Shown here in pieces: positions 54,629 to 61,992 of a stretch of DNA of 64,000 nt. Every line of letters starts with the position of its first letter. Within the stretch, counting starts at the first letter, position 1. Source of the DNA: JADJPO01 sp963828555 (GTDB taxonomy: Bacteria; Actinomycetota; Actinomycetes; Actinomycetales; Kineosporiaceae). The stretch spans positions 1,426,001 through 1,490,000 of the forward strand of contig CAWHEL010000002.1 in NCBI GenBank assembly GCA_963828555.1. Reading direction: 5' to 3'. The position numbers and the translations under genes were made by a program. Below the pieces are notes generated by a model. That model was not told where the DNA came from. It saw only the letters and a list, made by a program, of their open reading frames with translations, and searched no databases.

Positions 54629-55669
54629 TCAGAGGGTGACGACGACCTTCCCTCGGGTGTGGCCGGCCCCGACGTAGCGGAGGGCGTCGGCTGCTTCGTC
54701 GAGGGGGTAGGTGCGGTCGATGACCGGCGTGACCTGCCCGGTCGCGAGGAGGTCGGCCAGGGTGAGCAGGTCCTGGCGCTTCCCGACCGACAGGAAAGGC
54801 TTCAGCTGCTGACGGGTGAACCCGGACAGCACGCGCGCTTTGACGATCCGACCGAGGGGGCCGAGCCAGCGGCCACCGCGTCCGCTGTTGGGGATGAGGG
54901 TGCCGGTGGGCGTCAGCGCTCGGCGGACATCCGCCAGGGGCTGGGCTTCCACGTTGTCGAGGATGACGTCGTAGCGCTTCTCGGTGCGGGTGAAGTCGGT
55001 CCTCGTGTAGTCAACGACGTGGTCGGCACCGAGCGACCGGACCGGGTCGACGTTGCGGGTGCTGCACACCCCCGTCACCTCGGTGCCGAACGCCTTGGCG
55101 ATCTGTACGGCGAAGGAGCCCACGCCGCCCGACGCGCCCGTGACCAGCACCGTCTGGCCCGGTCGAACGTTCGCGATCTCGCGCAATGCCTGCAACGCCG
55201 CCATGGCCGACGTAGGCACCGCTGCCGCGTCCACGACGGACAGGTTGGCGGGCACGGGCACGAGATTGTCCGCCGGGACGCAGGCGTACTCCGCCAGCGT
55301 TCCAGCGGTGCTCCAGCCGAACACCTCGTCGCCGGGGCGGAGAGCGGTGACATCCTTCCCGGCCGCTGCCACCACACCGGCGAGGTCCATGCCGGGGATG
55401 CCGTGGCGCGGCCGGCGGAGCCCGAACGCCAGGCGCAGCACGTACGGCTCACCGGTCATGACGAAGTAGTCGCCGGGATGTACTGAGGCCGCGCCCACCC
55501 GGACGAGCACATCGCCTCGACCTGGCAGCGGTAGCCCGACCTCGGACGACGCGAGCACTGAGGGCGGGCCGTAGCGGTGCTGGACGGCGGCCCGCATCGT
55601 CGCCGCCCCGGCCGGACTCGCCCCCGGCACCAGGCGTGCCCCGGCATTCGATCGCTGTTCGGCTCCCAC
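54629..55669 (-). CDS. Zinc-independent MDR-family NAD(P)-dependent oxidoreductase
   Basis: 346 residues from a GTG at 55669 (GAGGAAC upstream); an internal ATG at 55597 (MRAAVQHRYG) is an alternative. The N-terminal GroES-like fold has ASVHPGDYFVMTG. The Rossmann motif VLVTGASGGVGSFAVQIAKAFG and the downstream NVEAQPLADVRRALTPTGTLI match quinone oxidoreductase-like enzymes. The structural zinc Cys cluster is absent. It is divergent from a TetR regulator with a repeat-bearing spacer, so it is probably the main regulated target. The substrate is likely a quinone, enone or other electrophile. Confidence 0.88.
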   Translation of the reverse strand: MGAEQRSNAGARLVPGASPAGAATMRAAVQHRYGPPSVLASSEVGLPLPGRGDVLVRVGAASVHPGDYFVMTGEPYVLRLAFGLRRPRHGIPGMDLAGVVAAAGKDVTALRPGDEVFGWSTAGTLAEYACVPADNLVPVPANLSVVDAAAVPTSAMAALQALREIANVRPGQTVLVTGASGGVGSFAVQIAKAFGTEVTGVCSTRNVDPVRSLGADHVVDYTRTDFTRTEKRYDVILDNVEAQPLADVRRALTPTGTLIPNSGRGGRWLGPLGRIVKARVLSGFTRQQLKPFLSVGKRQDLLTLADLLATGQVTPVIDRTYPLDEAADALRYVGAGHTRGKVVVTL

Positions 55670-55706
55670 AGAAGTTCCTCACGTCCGAGGTGGACTCTCG
55701 CTGACT

Positions 55707-55749
55707 CGTACGCCGTACTCGTACGCTGTACTATGGGCGTACGCTGTAC
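55707..55749 (+). promoter_or_regulatory. Triple CGTACGCYGTAC repeat in divergent promoter
   Basis: CGTACGCCGTAC at 55707 and CGTACGCTGTAC at 55720 and 55738 lie between the oxidoreductase and TetR genes. Each unit contains GTAC half-sites, a likely TetR operator array. Confidence 0.7.
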
Positions 55750-55783
55750 GATTGTCAAGCCGTTCGAGCGAGCGAGGAGACCC

Positions 55784-56458
55784 GTGTCTGCGAGGGAACA
55801 ACGCCAGGTCGCGTCGGACGCGGGGCTGAGCAAGCAGCGGGTGGTGGTCGAGGCGGTCCGGCTCGCCGACCGCGAGGGGGTCGACGGGCTGAGCATGCGC
55901 CGGCTGGCTGGCGCGCTCGGCGCGGGCGCGATGTCGCTCTACCACTACGTGGCGAGCAAGGAGGAGTTGCTGGACGCCATGATCGACGTCGTGTTCGAGG
56001 AGATCGAGCTCCCGCCCGAGGAGACCGACTGGCAGTCGGCGATGCGACGGCGGGCGGTATCCGCCCGGCAGGTTCTCGCACGCCACCGGTGGGCGATCGG
56101 CCTGATGGAGTCGCGGACATCGCCGGGGCCCGCGAGCCTGCGCCACCGCGAAGCGGTCACCGCCTGCCTGCGGAGGGCTGGCTTCGCGGTCTTAATGGCG
56201 ACGCACGCCAACTGGTTGCTCGACAGCTACGTCTACGGGTTCGCCCTGCAGGAAGCCAGCCTGCCGTTCGACACCGCCGATGAGCTCGCGGACATGGTCG
56301 AGGACGTCTACCTGCCCCAGCTTCCTCCTGACGAGTTCCCCTACCTCAACGAGTCCGCCGCGGCGCTCGTCGCTGCCGGCTACGACCCGGCAGAGGAGTT
56401 CATCTTCGGCCTCGACCTCGTCCTAGCCGCCCTCGAGCCCCTGAGAGCCTCCGCATAG
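55784..56458 (+). CDS. TetR-family transcriptional regulator
   Basis: 224 residues from a GTG at 55784 (GCGAGGAGACCC upstream). The N-terminal HTH is complete: VVVEAVRLADREGVDGLSMRRLAGALGAGAMSLYHYVASKEELLDAMID. The C-terminal part fits the TetR_C_1-type ligand domain (RHRWAIGLMESRTSPGPASL, DSYVYGFALQEASLPF). It is divergent from the oxidoreductase gene, and the triple repeat in the spacer suggests it represses that gene and itself. Confidence 0.92.
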   Translation: MSAREQRQVASDAGLSKQRVVVEAVRLADREGVDGLSMRRLAGALGAGAMSLYHYVASKEELLDAMIDVVFEEIELPPEETDWQSAMRRRAVSARQVLARHRWAIGLMESRTSPGPASLRHREAVTACLRRAGFAVLMATHANWLLDSYVYGFALQEASLPFDTADELADMVEDVYLPQLPPDEFPYLNESAAALVAAGYDPAEEFIFGLDLVLAALEPLRASA

Positions 56459-56801
56459 CGACGCTCACGGACTGTCGCGCGGCCCTCTGCACCGCAGCTC
56501 CGATCCAAAACCGCCGCACCACACCGGGGTTCCTACGGGGACTGTTGTCTGCGTCAGCCCGCGTGCCGTCAGCGCGTCGCCCACCCGCGCTGCCCCCGCT
56601 CGCCGTTCGATCCGCACCCCATCCTGGTGGGCGTAGAGGTGCCTAATCGGAGGCAGGGCCCCGTCTGACCGACTTCCCCGCTGGGCCATTGCCCGCCTCA
56701 GAGCCATCAGAGATATCTAAGAAGGCTTTAGACATACCTCATCACTAGCTGTAACCTGGGTGCCAGATAGCTCAGACCTTCGCACTCACCAAGGAGTCAC
56801 C
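56459..56801. other. Intergenic, no clear gene
   Basis: A minus-strand frame (56465-56707) has no motif and poor support. An A/T-rich patch at about 56710-56755 just before the next gene probably carries its promoter. Confidence 0.4.
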
Positions 56802-57287
56802 ATGGCTGACATCACCGTTCCCATTCCTGATGAACGCGTTGCGGAGTTCTATCAGTTCTTTGGTCTGTGGCTTGCCAAGTCACTCAGTCTCTCCGCGAGC
56901 CTACCCGCGGGTATATCTGGGGCCGCTGACCCCTCTAAGCCTCTTGCGGTCGTAGCTTGGGGCGAGACCGAACGGGACCTTGCCGACGCCGCGACTCTCT
57001 GGAGGAAGTACTCCCTGAGGGCGCGGAAGATGTTCAGCCTGCTGATCGACAATCCCGAGAAGGAGTTCACTGGCGAGCAGATAGCGGAAGAGTGCGGGAT
57101 TCCCAATGGCGCCCACGGCGTGGCGGGCGTCCTAGCGTGGCCCGGCCGGCATGGCGCCGCCATTGGGCGCGGGCTACCCACGGAGTGGCGCGAGGACCCC
57201 GAGACGCTGGAGAGCTTCTACAGCATGCCCGCCATGAGGGCTCAGATGTTCAAGGCGGCCCGGGAGAGGGTCGAGCGCGCCGGCTGA
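56802..57287 (+). CDS. Unknown helical protein, possibly DUF6416-like
   Basis: 161 residues; AAGGAGTCACC precedes the ATG at 56802. VPIPDERVAEFYQFFGLWL is followed by a spacer and WGETERDLADAATLWRKYSLRARKMFSLLIDNPEKEFTGEQIAEECGIPNGAHGVAGVLAWPGRHG, which looks like a winged-helix segment, then a C-terminal helix. It resembles small actinobacterial proteins of unknown role often found near mobile DNA. Cytoplasmic. The DUF assignment is from memory of the pattern and should be treated as tentative. Confidence 0.65.
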   Translation: MADITVPIPDERVAEFYQFFGLWLAKSLSLSASLPAGISGAADPSKPLAVVAWGETERDLADAATLWRKYSLRARKMFSLLIDNPEKEFTGEQIAEECGIPNGAHGVAGVLAWPGRHGAAIGRGLPTEWREDPETLESFYSMPAMRAQMFKAARERVERAG

Positions 57288-57512
57288 AGTTGGGCATTGC
57301 ATCTCCACCTACGCAACCGCAACTAACCCGGTGTCCAGCGCGTCGGCGAGTGGTAGCTGCGTCCGGGGCGTCAGGCCTGGAGGGTGCAACTTCGCGGTTG
57401 TGCCGGCGATCTGGGGTGATGAGATCGGGATGATCTCGGGCGTATCGGCGCGCGCTGGGTTTCGTGATCATCCGGGAGCTGCTCGGCAGGCGTAGGGCAG
57501 ACCCTTCTGATC

Positions 57513-58706
57513 TCAGCTGTCGACCACAAGGAAGACTCGCCGGTTCCAGTAGAGGCGATCGTAAGTCGCGTTCCCGTAGGGCTCGAGAATGCCAAGATCC
57601 ACAAGGCTGCCGATCGCGTTCCGGTTCGCCTGGTTGCTGTGGCCATATCGGCGCTGGGCGTCAGCCACAGAGAGGATGGGGTAGGCGATCAAGTCGTCTG
57701 TGATCTCGACCGCTAGCCTTCCACGAGGCATCGCGCCCCTGACCACCTTGCCCAACTCCTCGCGTAGTGCCAGGAGTCGCATGCTTCTGTCGTGACCTGT
57801 CCTCGCCTCCTCACGGACAGCGGTGGCGAAGAACTCGACCCAAGCGCCCCACTCACCTGTTCTGCTCACGTTGAGCAGGTGGTCGCGGTAGTCGGTTGCA
57901 TGATCCTTCAGCCAGGGCGAGACGGAGAGCACGGGAGACCTCAGGGCGCCCTCTTGCAGCAGCTGAAGAACGGCCACCAGACGACTGATGCGCCCGTTGC
58001 CGTCCGTGAAGGGGTGAAGAGTCTCGAACTGATAGTGAGCCATCGCAACTCGGGCAAGAAGTTGGATCTTGCTGGTGGGCCCAGGGGCGGTGAGCCAGGC
58101 TAGCCAGCGCTCACAGCCCGAACGCAGCTGATCGCCTGGTGGCGGTGGGATGAAACGGGCCTCACGCAACCGACGGTCCTTTGCCCCGATGAAGACCTGT
58201 CGTTCGCGTATGGCTCCAGCTTCCGGGCCATCGCTCTCCGTCCCCTTCACGATTTCCTTCTGCAGGGCAGCCAGCATCGCCAGTGTGACCGGCCTCTCCT
58301 TGATCCAACTGTATGCAGCATCTGCAGCCTGGGCGTAGTTCATGACCTCCCGTACGTTGGGCGGCACGGAGCCGGCCGTCTCGGTCGTGGGCAGCGCTTC
58401 CGCAGCGAGCAACTCGGGGAGTGCAGCGAACGTTCCCTCGAGGGCTGACGTCCCGATTGCCTCTCGACGGGTAGCGATTCGGGTCAGGAGGTTCGGGTTC
58501 GGGATCAGGCTGGCGGCTGCGTCAAGGCGACCGAGCTCGGCCATGGCCGAGGACAGTGCGAGCCACGCGGCCTCAGGGAGTTGGACGGTGTCCGGTAGGT
58601 CGTGCGGGAGGTACGCCTCAACCTCGTAGTCCTCCCCGAACCGGGGATCATGTCCGTGGACGAGGGTTACCTCGCCGATCGGCGAGTCGGCAAGCGAAGA
58701 CAGCAT
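57513..58706 (-). CDS. Fic-domain protein (AMPylator-type)
   Basis: 397 residues from the ATG at 58706 (a TTG at 58715 is better spaced from GAGGG). The N-terminal part carries the inhibitory motif TSALEGT, matching (S/T)xxxE(G/N). The active-site loop is HPFTDGNGRISR (about residues 230-241), fully conserved. A C-terminal winged-helix region (LSVADAQRRYGHSNQANRNAIGSLVDLGILEPYG) suits DNA or self-regulation. The architecture is that of self-inhibited class II Fic proteins that attach AMP to a target protein. No separate antitoxin gene is seen. Confidence 0.92.
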   Translation of the reverse strand: MLSSLADSPIGEVTLVHGHDPRFGEDYEVEAYLPHDLPDTVQLPEAAWLALSSAMAELGRLDAAASLIPNPNLLTRIATRREAIGTSALEGTFAALPELLAAEALPTTETAGSVPPNVREVMNYAQAADAAYSWIKERPVTLAMLAALQKEIVKGTESDGPEAGAIRERQVFIGAKDRRLREARFIPPPPGDQLRSGCERWLAWLTAPGPTSKIQLLARVAMAHYQFETLHPFTDGNGRISRLVAVLQLLQEGALRSPVLSVSPWLKDHATDYRDHLLNVSRTGEWGAWVEFFATAVREEARTGHDRSMRLLALREELGKVVRGAMPRGRLAVEITDDLIAYPILSVADAQRRYGHSNQANRNAIGSLVDLGILEPYGNATYDRLYWNRRVFLVVDS

Positions 58707-58731
58707 GACTTGCAATCTAGCCCTCAGAATC

Positions 58732-58753
58732 CAAGTTTCAAGCTCGAAACTTG
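58732..58753. promoter_or_regulatory. Inverted repeat upstream of the Fic gene
   Basis: CAAGTTTC-AAGCTC-GAAACTTG, 8-bp perfect arms, 26 bp before the start codon; a likely operator. A second smaller repeat (GTGAGA...TCTCAC) lies at about 58764-58783. Confidence 0.6.
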
Positions 58754-58783
58754 TCTTTCATCGGTGAGATTCCAAGTCTCACC

Positions 58784-59364
58784 CAAGGACGCCGATGCTC
58801 ACCGCAAACCATCGCAACGCAACGCCGAGCCGTTCAAGTCACCGTTACAGGCTCAGGCGAGAGACCGACAGCCATAGCAACACGCCTATCGCTAGACCGG
58901 ACCTACCACCCGATCGCAGTCGCGCCTTCATGCGCTCCAGCAACCGTAGTGGGTGCTGCGCACGTTCTTGCAGGTCAACGAGCTGACACACCCGCGAGAG
59001 GCGACGGCCGGGAGCCGATGATCGTGGGCAGAGGCTTCTTGGGGTGACCGGCGCAGTGCCCGCGACATGGCGCTGTCGCAGGTCATCGTCGACACCTCGA
59101 GCGCTATCCGTGGCACCGACCCCGGCGCCTCCATGCGCTCGTGACCTGCCCCGCCGCCAGTGCTCCTAGCGGTCGAACGCACACACTCGACCGATGTCCA
59201 GACTCGGCAAATGCTGCTCCCGGAGGACAGTAGCGTCACGCGCCGTCGATAGTGGCCTGGCCGTCGTCGCGGACAACGCTGAGGGACGGCTGGGCGTTGG
59301 CATGCGACGGCGGCTGAGTGTCCGCACTGCGGGGTTGGCGGTCGGCGCAGAATCAAGGCGCTAT
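58784..59364. other. Intergenic stretch without recognised gene
   Basis: Open frames on both strands are short or compositionally random, and no motif is visible. Confidence 0.4.
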
Positions 59365-59398
59365 ACGATGATAATCGTGAGTCCGCGACTATCATCGT
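59365..59398. promoter_or_regulatory. Inverted repeat upstream of the nucleotidyltransferase gene
   Basis: ACGATGATA (59365-59373) pairs perfectly with TATCATCGT (59390-59398) around a 16-nt spacer, 32 bp before the start. It is the probable operator for autoregulation of the two-gene unit. Confidence 0.6.
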
Positions 59399-59429
59399 CA
59401 ATCAACAGTAGCAACGAGTGGGGGTTGGG

Positions 59430-60053
59430 GTGGATCTGTCGGTGCCGTTGGCGGTGCTGACGCCGACGTTGGATGCGGCGGTGTTGCAGGCTTTGGCGGC
59501 GACGACGTCGTGGGCCAGTGGGGCGCAGGTGCACCGGGCGGCGGGCACGGGCAGCGCGGACGGGGTGCGCAAGGTGTTGATCCGTCTGGTCGGGCAGGGC
59601 ATCGTGCAGGCCCAGGACCAGCCACCCGCCACGCTGTATCGGCTCAACCGCGACCATGTCGCCGCTGAGGGGATCGTGGCGTTGACCCGGCTGCGGCAAG
59701 TGATCATCGACCGGATCGTCGGCGAAGTGAGCGCTTGGGCTCCGCCGTTGCTGCACGCGAGCTTGTTCGGGTCCTTCGCCCGTGGTGAGGCCGACTCCGG
59801 AAGTGACATCGACCTTCTGCTCATCCCCACCACCGGCGATGAGGCTGCCGGGGCGACACTGGGGGAGGCGACAACGCGGCTGGCCAAGGACGTGTACGCC
59901 TGGACCGGCAACCGGGCGCACGTCGTGACCCCGACCGTGGAGGTCGTGGCCTCGATGGTCGCCGCCGGCGACCCGCTGGTGCAGTCGTGGCGGGCTGAGC
60001 AGGTCCACCTGGCCGGTGCCCGGTTGTCCGAGGTGCTGGGCAGGGCCTCGTGA
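59430..60053 (+). CDS. Winged-helix plus MNT-type nucleotidyltransferase protein
   Basis: 207 residues from a GTG at 59430 (another GTG at 59418). Residues 1-80 look like a winged helix (LDAAVLQALAATTSWASGAQVHRAAGTGSADGVRKVLIRLVGQGIV). Near residue 113 is LFGSFARGEADSGSDIDLLLI, the GSxxxG and DxD signature of minimal nucleotidyltransferases. Such proteins often pair with HEPN-like proteins in toxin-antitoxin units, where the MNT enzyme modifies the partner. The following gene overlaps it by 4 nt. Confidence 0.82.
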   Translation: MDLSVPLAVLTPTLDAAVLQALAATTSWASGAQVHRAAGTGSADGVRKVLIRLVGQGIVQAQDQPPATLYRLNRDHVAAEGIVALTRLRQVIIDRIVGEVSAWAPPLLHASLFGSFARGEADSGSDIDLLLIPTTGDEAAGATLGEATTRLAKDVYAWTGNRAHVVTPTVEVVASMVAAGDPLVQSWRAEQVHLAGARLSEVLGRAS

Positions 60054-60238
60054 GTCCGCGCGCCCGGGGCCGGGTCACCGACTGCACGCCCGCGCAGGCC
60101 CGGTCCCGTCGACAGCAGGCCCGTGCGTTCGTCGACGTGGCCGATCTGGTGCTGACCGAACCCGCCACCCAGACCGAGACCCACGTCGCCGCCGCGCTGG
60201 CGGTACTGGCCGCGATCGCCGCCACGGACACGCTCTGA
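60050..60238 (+). CDS. Short partner protein ending at the IS insertion point
   Basis: A GTG at 60050 overlaps the previous stop (GTGA). The 62-residue product (TPAQARSRRQQARAFVDVADLVLTE, ETHVAAALAVLAAIAATDTL) is helical and resembles the first half of HEPN-like or HEPN-mimic partners of MNT proteins. Its TGA lies inside the 5-bp target duplication of the IS at 60240. The stop therefore already existed at the target, or an earlier event truncated the gene. Whether it is full length is uncertain. Confidence 0.6.
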   Translation: MSPRARGRVTDCTPAQARSRRQQARAFVDVADLVLTEPATQTETHVAAALAVLAAIAATDTL

Positions 60239-60239
60239 G

Positions 60240-61762
60240 CTTGATCTTTAACCTCTGCGGTCTGTGGCCTTGGTCGTTGCGGTGTGGGCCCAGCGTGTCG
60301 CGATGAACAGCCTGCCGCAGAACGTTGATGGGGTCGAGTCGGTTGAGGTGTTGTGCCGCTTCCGGCGAGAGGTTTACGCCTGCCTGGACGCCCGGGCGGA
60401 TGCGTTGTTCGAGTTGGCGGATGCGGTGGCCTGCGCCGCGGGGCCGGTGCGGTCGTTGCCGGAGTTGTCGCTGGAGCCGGAGCATCGTCGCGGGCACGGC
60501 GGGCTGTACGACGGGTTGAACGCCGGGCGGGTCGCGTTCGCGCGGATGCGTCGCGCGGTGGTCGGGCTGGCGCTGCCGCGCGTCGGTGGCCGGATCGTGC
60601 TCGGGGTGGACGTCACGCCGTGGCTGCGTCCGGACGCCGAGACCAGCCCGGACCGGCTGTTCTGCCACGTTCATGGGCGGGCCAAGGGCACCAGTCAGAT
60701 GATCCCGGGCTGGCCGTACTCGATCGTGGCTGCGTTGGAGAGCGGGCGGACCAGTTGGACCGCGGTGCTGGACGCGGTCCGGCTCGGCCCGCACGACGAT
60801 GCCACCGACATCACAGCCACCCAGCTGCGAGACGTCGTCGAGCGGCTGATCGAGGCGGGGCACTGGACGCCCGGCGATCCACTGATCGAGATCGTGATGG
60901 ACTCCGGGTACGACGTCACCCGGCTGACCTTCGTCCTGGCCGACCTGCCGGTCGTGCTGACTGGTCGGCTGCGGTCGGACCGGGTGATGCTGCGCCCGCT
61001 GCCGCCCCGCGAGCCGGCCAGGACGGGCCGCCCGCCCCGGCACGGGGGCGTGTTCGCACTGAGCCGGCCGGACAGCTGGCCTGCTCCCGACCGCACCACC
61101 ACCACGGTGACGACCCGCTACGGCACGGCGGTCGCACCGGCGTGGTCGCGGATGCACCCGAGGTTGACCCGTCGCGGCGCCTGGCTGGACCACCCTGCCG
61201 TGGTGGACCTGCCGATCGTCGAGGGCACTCTGATCCGGCTGCAGGTCGATCACCTGCCCGGTGACCGCGCCCCGAGACCGTTGTGGCTGTGGACCTCCCG
61301 CCCCACGGCCACCGCCGAGCAGGTCGACCAGGCGTGGCAGGCGTTCCTGCGTCGGTTCGACCTGGAGCACACCTTCCGGTTCTTCAAGCAGCAACTGGGC
61401 TGGACCGCCCCGCACCTGCGTGACCCGGCCGCCGCCGACCGCTGGACCTGGCTGATCATCATGGTCCACACCCAGCTGCGGCTCGCCCGCGGCCTCACCG
61501 GCGATCTGCGCCGGCCCTGGGAACGCCCGACCCCACCCGAACGACTGACTCCCACCCGGGTCCGGCGAGGGTTTCGCCACCTCCGAGCCAAGATCGCCCA
61601 CCCGGCCGGCGCACCGAAACCCACCCGCCCCGGCCCGGGCAGGCCACCCGGCACCCGAAACCGGCTCCCCGCCCCGCGCTACGACGTCGGCAAGACCACC
61701 AAACGAGCCGTCAGCCTCGAGCAACACCACCAGACGACAACCACCACAGGTTAAAGATCAAG
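60240..61762 (+). mobile_element. Complete insertion sequence with 15-bp terminal inverted repeats
   Basis: CTTGATCTTTAACCT (60240-60254) is repeated inverted at 61748-61762, perfect over 15 bp. Both ends are flanked by CTGAG (60235-60239 and 61763-61767), a 5-bp target duplication of CTNAG form. One transposase gene fills the element. Perfect ends suggest recent insertion. Confidence 0.9.
60303..61754 (+). CDS. DDE transposase of the IS
   Basis: 483 residues from the ATG at 60303 (a GTG at 60264 would add 13). The candidate catalytic triad is Asp in LGVDVTPWL (about 100), Asp in IVMDSGYDV (about 198) and Glu in FDLEHTFRFFKQQLGW (about 353). The YREK-like signature around the Glu resembles IS701/IS4-type transposases. 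The C-terminus is rich in Pro/Arg/Thr. The frame is intact and the terminal repeats are perfect, so the element may be active. Confidence 0.85.
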   Translation: MNSLPQNVDGVESVEVLCRFRREVYACLDARADALFELADAVACAAGPVRSLPELSLEPEHRRGHGGLYDGLNAGRVAFARMRRAVVGLALPRVGGRIVLGVDVTPWLRPDAETSPDRLFCHVHGRAKGTSQMIPGWPYSIVAALESGRTSWTAVLDAVRLGPHDDATDITATQLRDVVERLIEAGHWTPGDPLIEIVMDSGYDVTRLTFVLADLPVVLTGRLRSDRVMLRPLPPREPARTGRPPRHGGVFALSRPDSWPAPDRTTTTVTTRYGTAVAPAWSRMHPRLTRRGAWLDHPAVVDLPIVEGTLIRLQVDHLPGDRAPRPLWLWTSRPTATAEQVDQAWQAFLRRFDLEHTFRFFKQQLGWTAPHLRDPAAADRWTWLIIMVHTQLRLARGLTGDLRRPWERPTPPERLTPTRVRRGFRHLRAKIAHPAGAPKPTRPGPGRPPGTRNRLPAPRYDVGKTTKRAVSLEQHHQTTTTTG

Positions 61763-61992
61763 CTGAGAGCCGGGGCGAGGCCAGAACCAGGTCGGGTGGG
61801 TGGAGGCAGTCAGCCCTTGTCGTGATCCAGTCCAACCATGCGTCAGTCCGGAGTGCTCGAGGGCGGGTTCCATTCACCGTGGCAGGCGACATCCCAACTA
61901 CTGGAGCGTGGCCAGCAGGGAGGTATCACGACCGACTCGTGTCGCTCCTATCAATCGTGCGCAACCTCGCGCCCCTGACCCGAGGAACCCCG

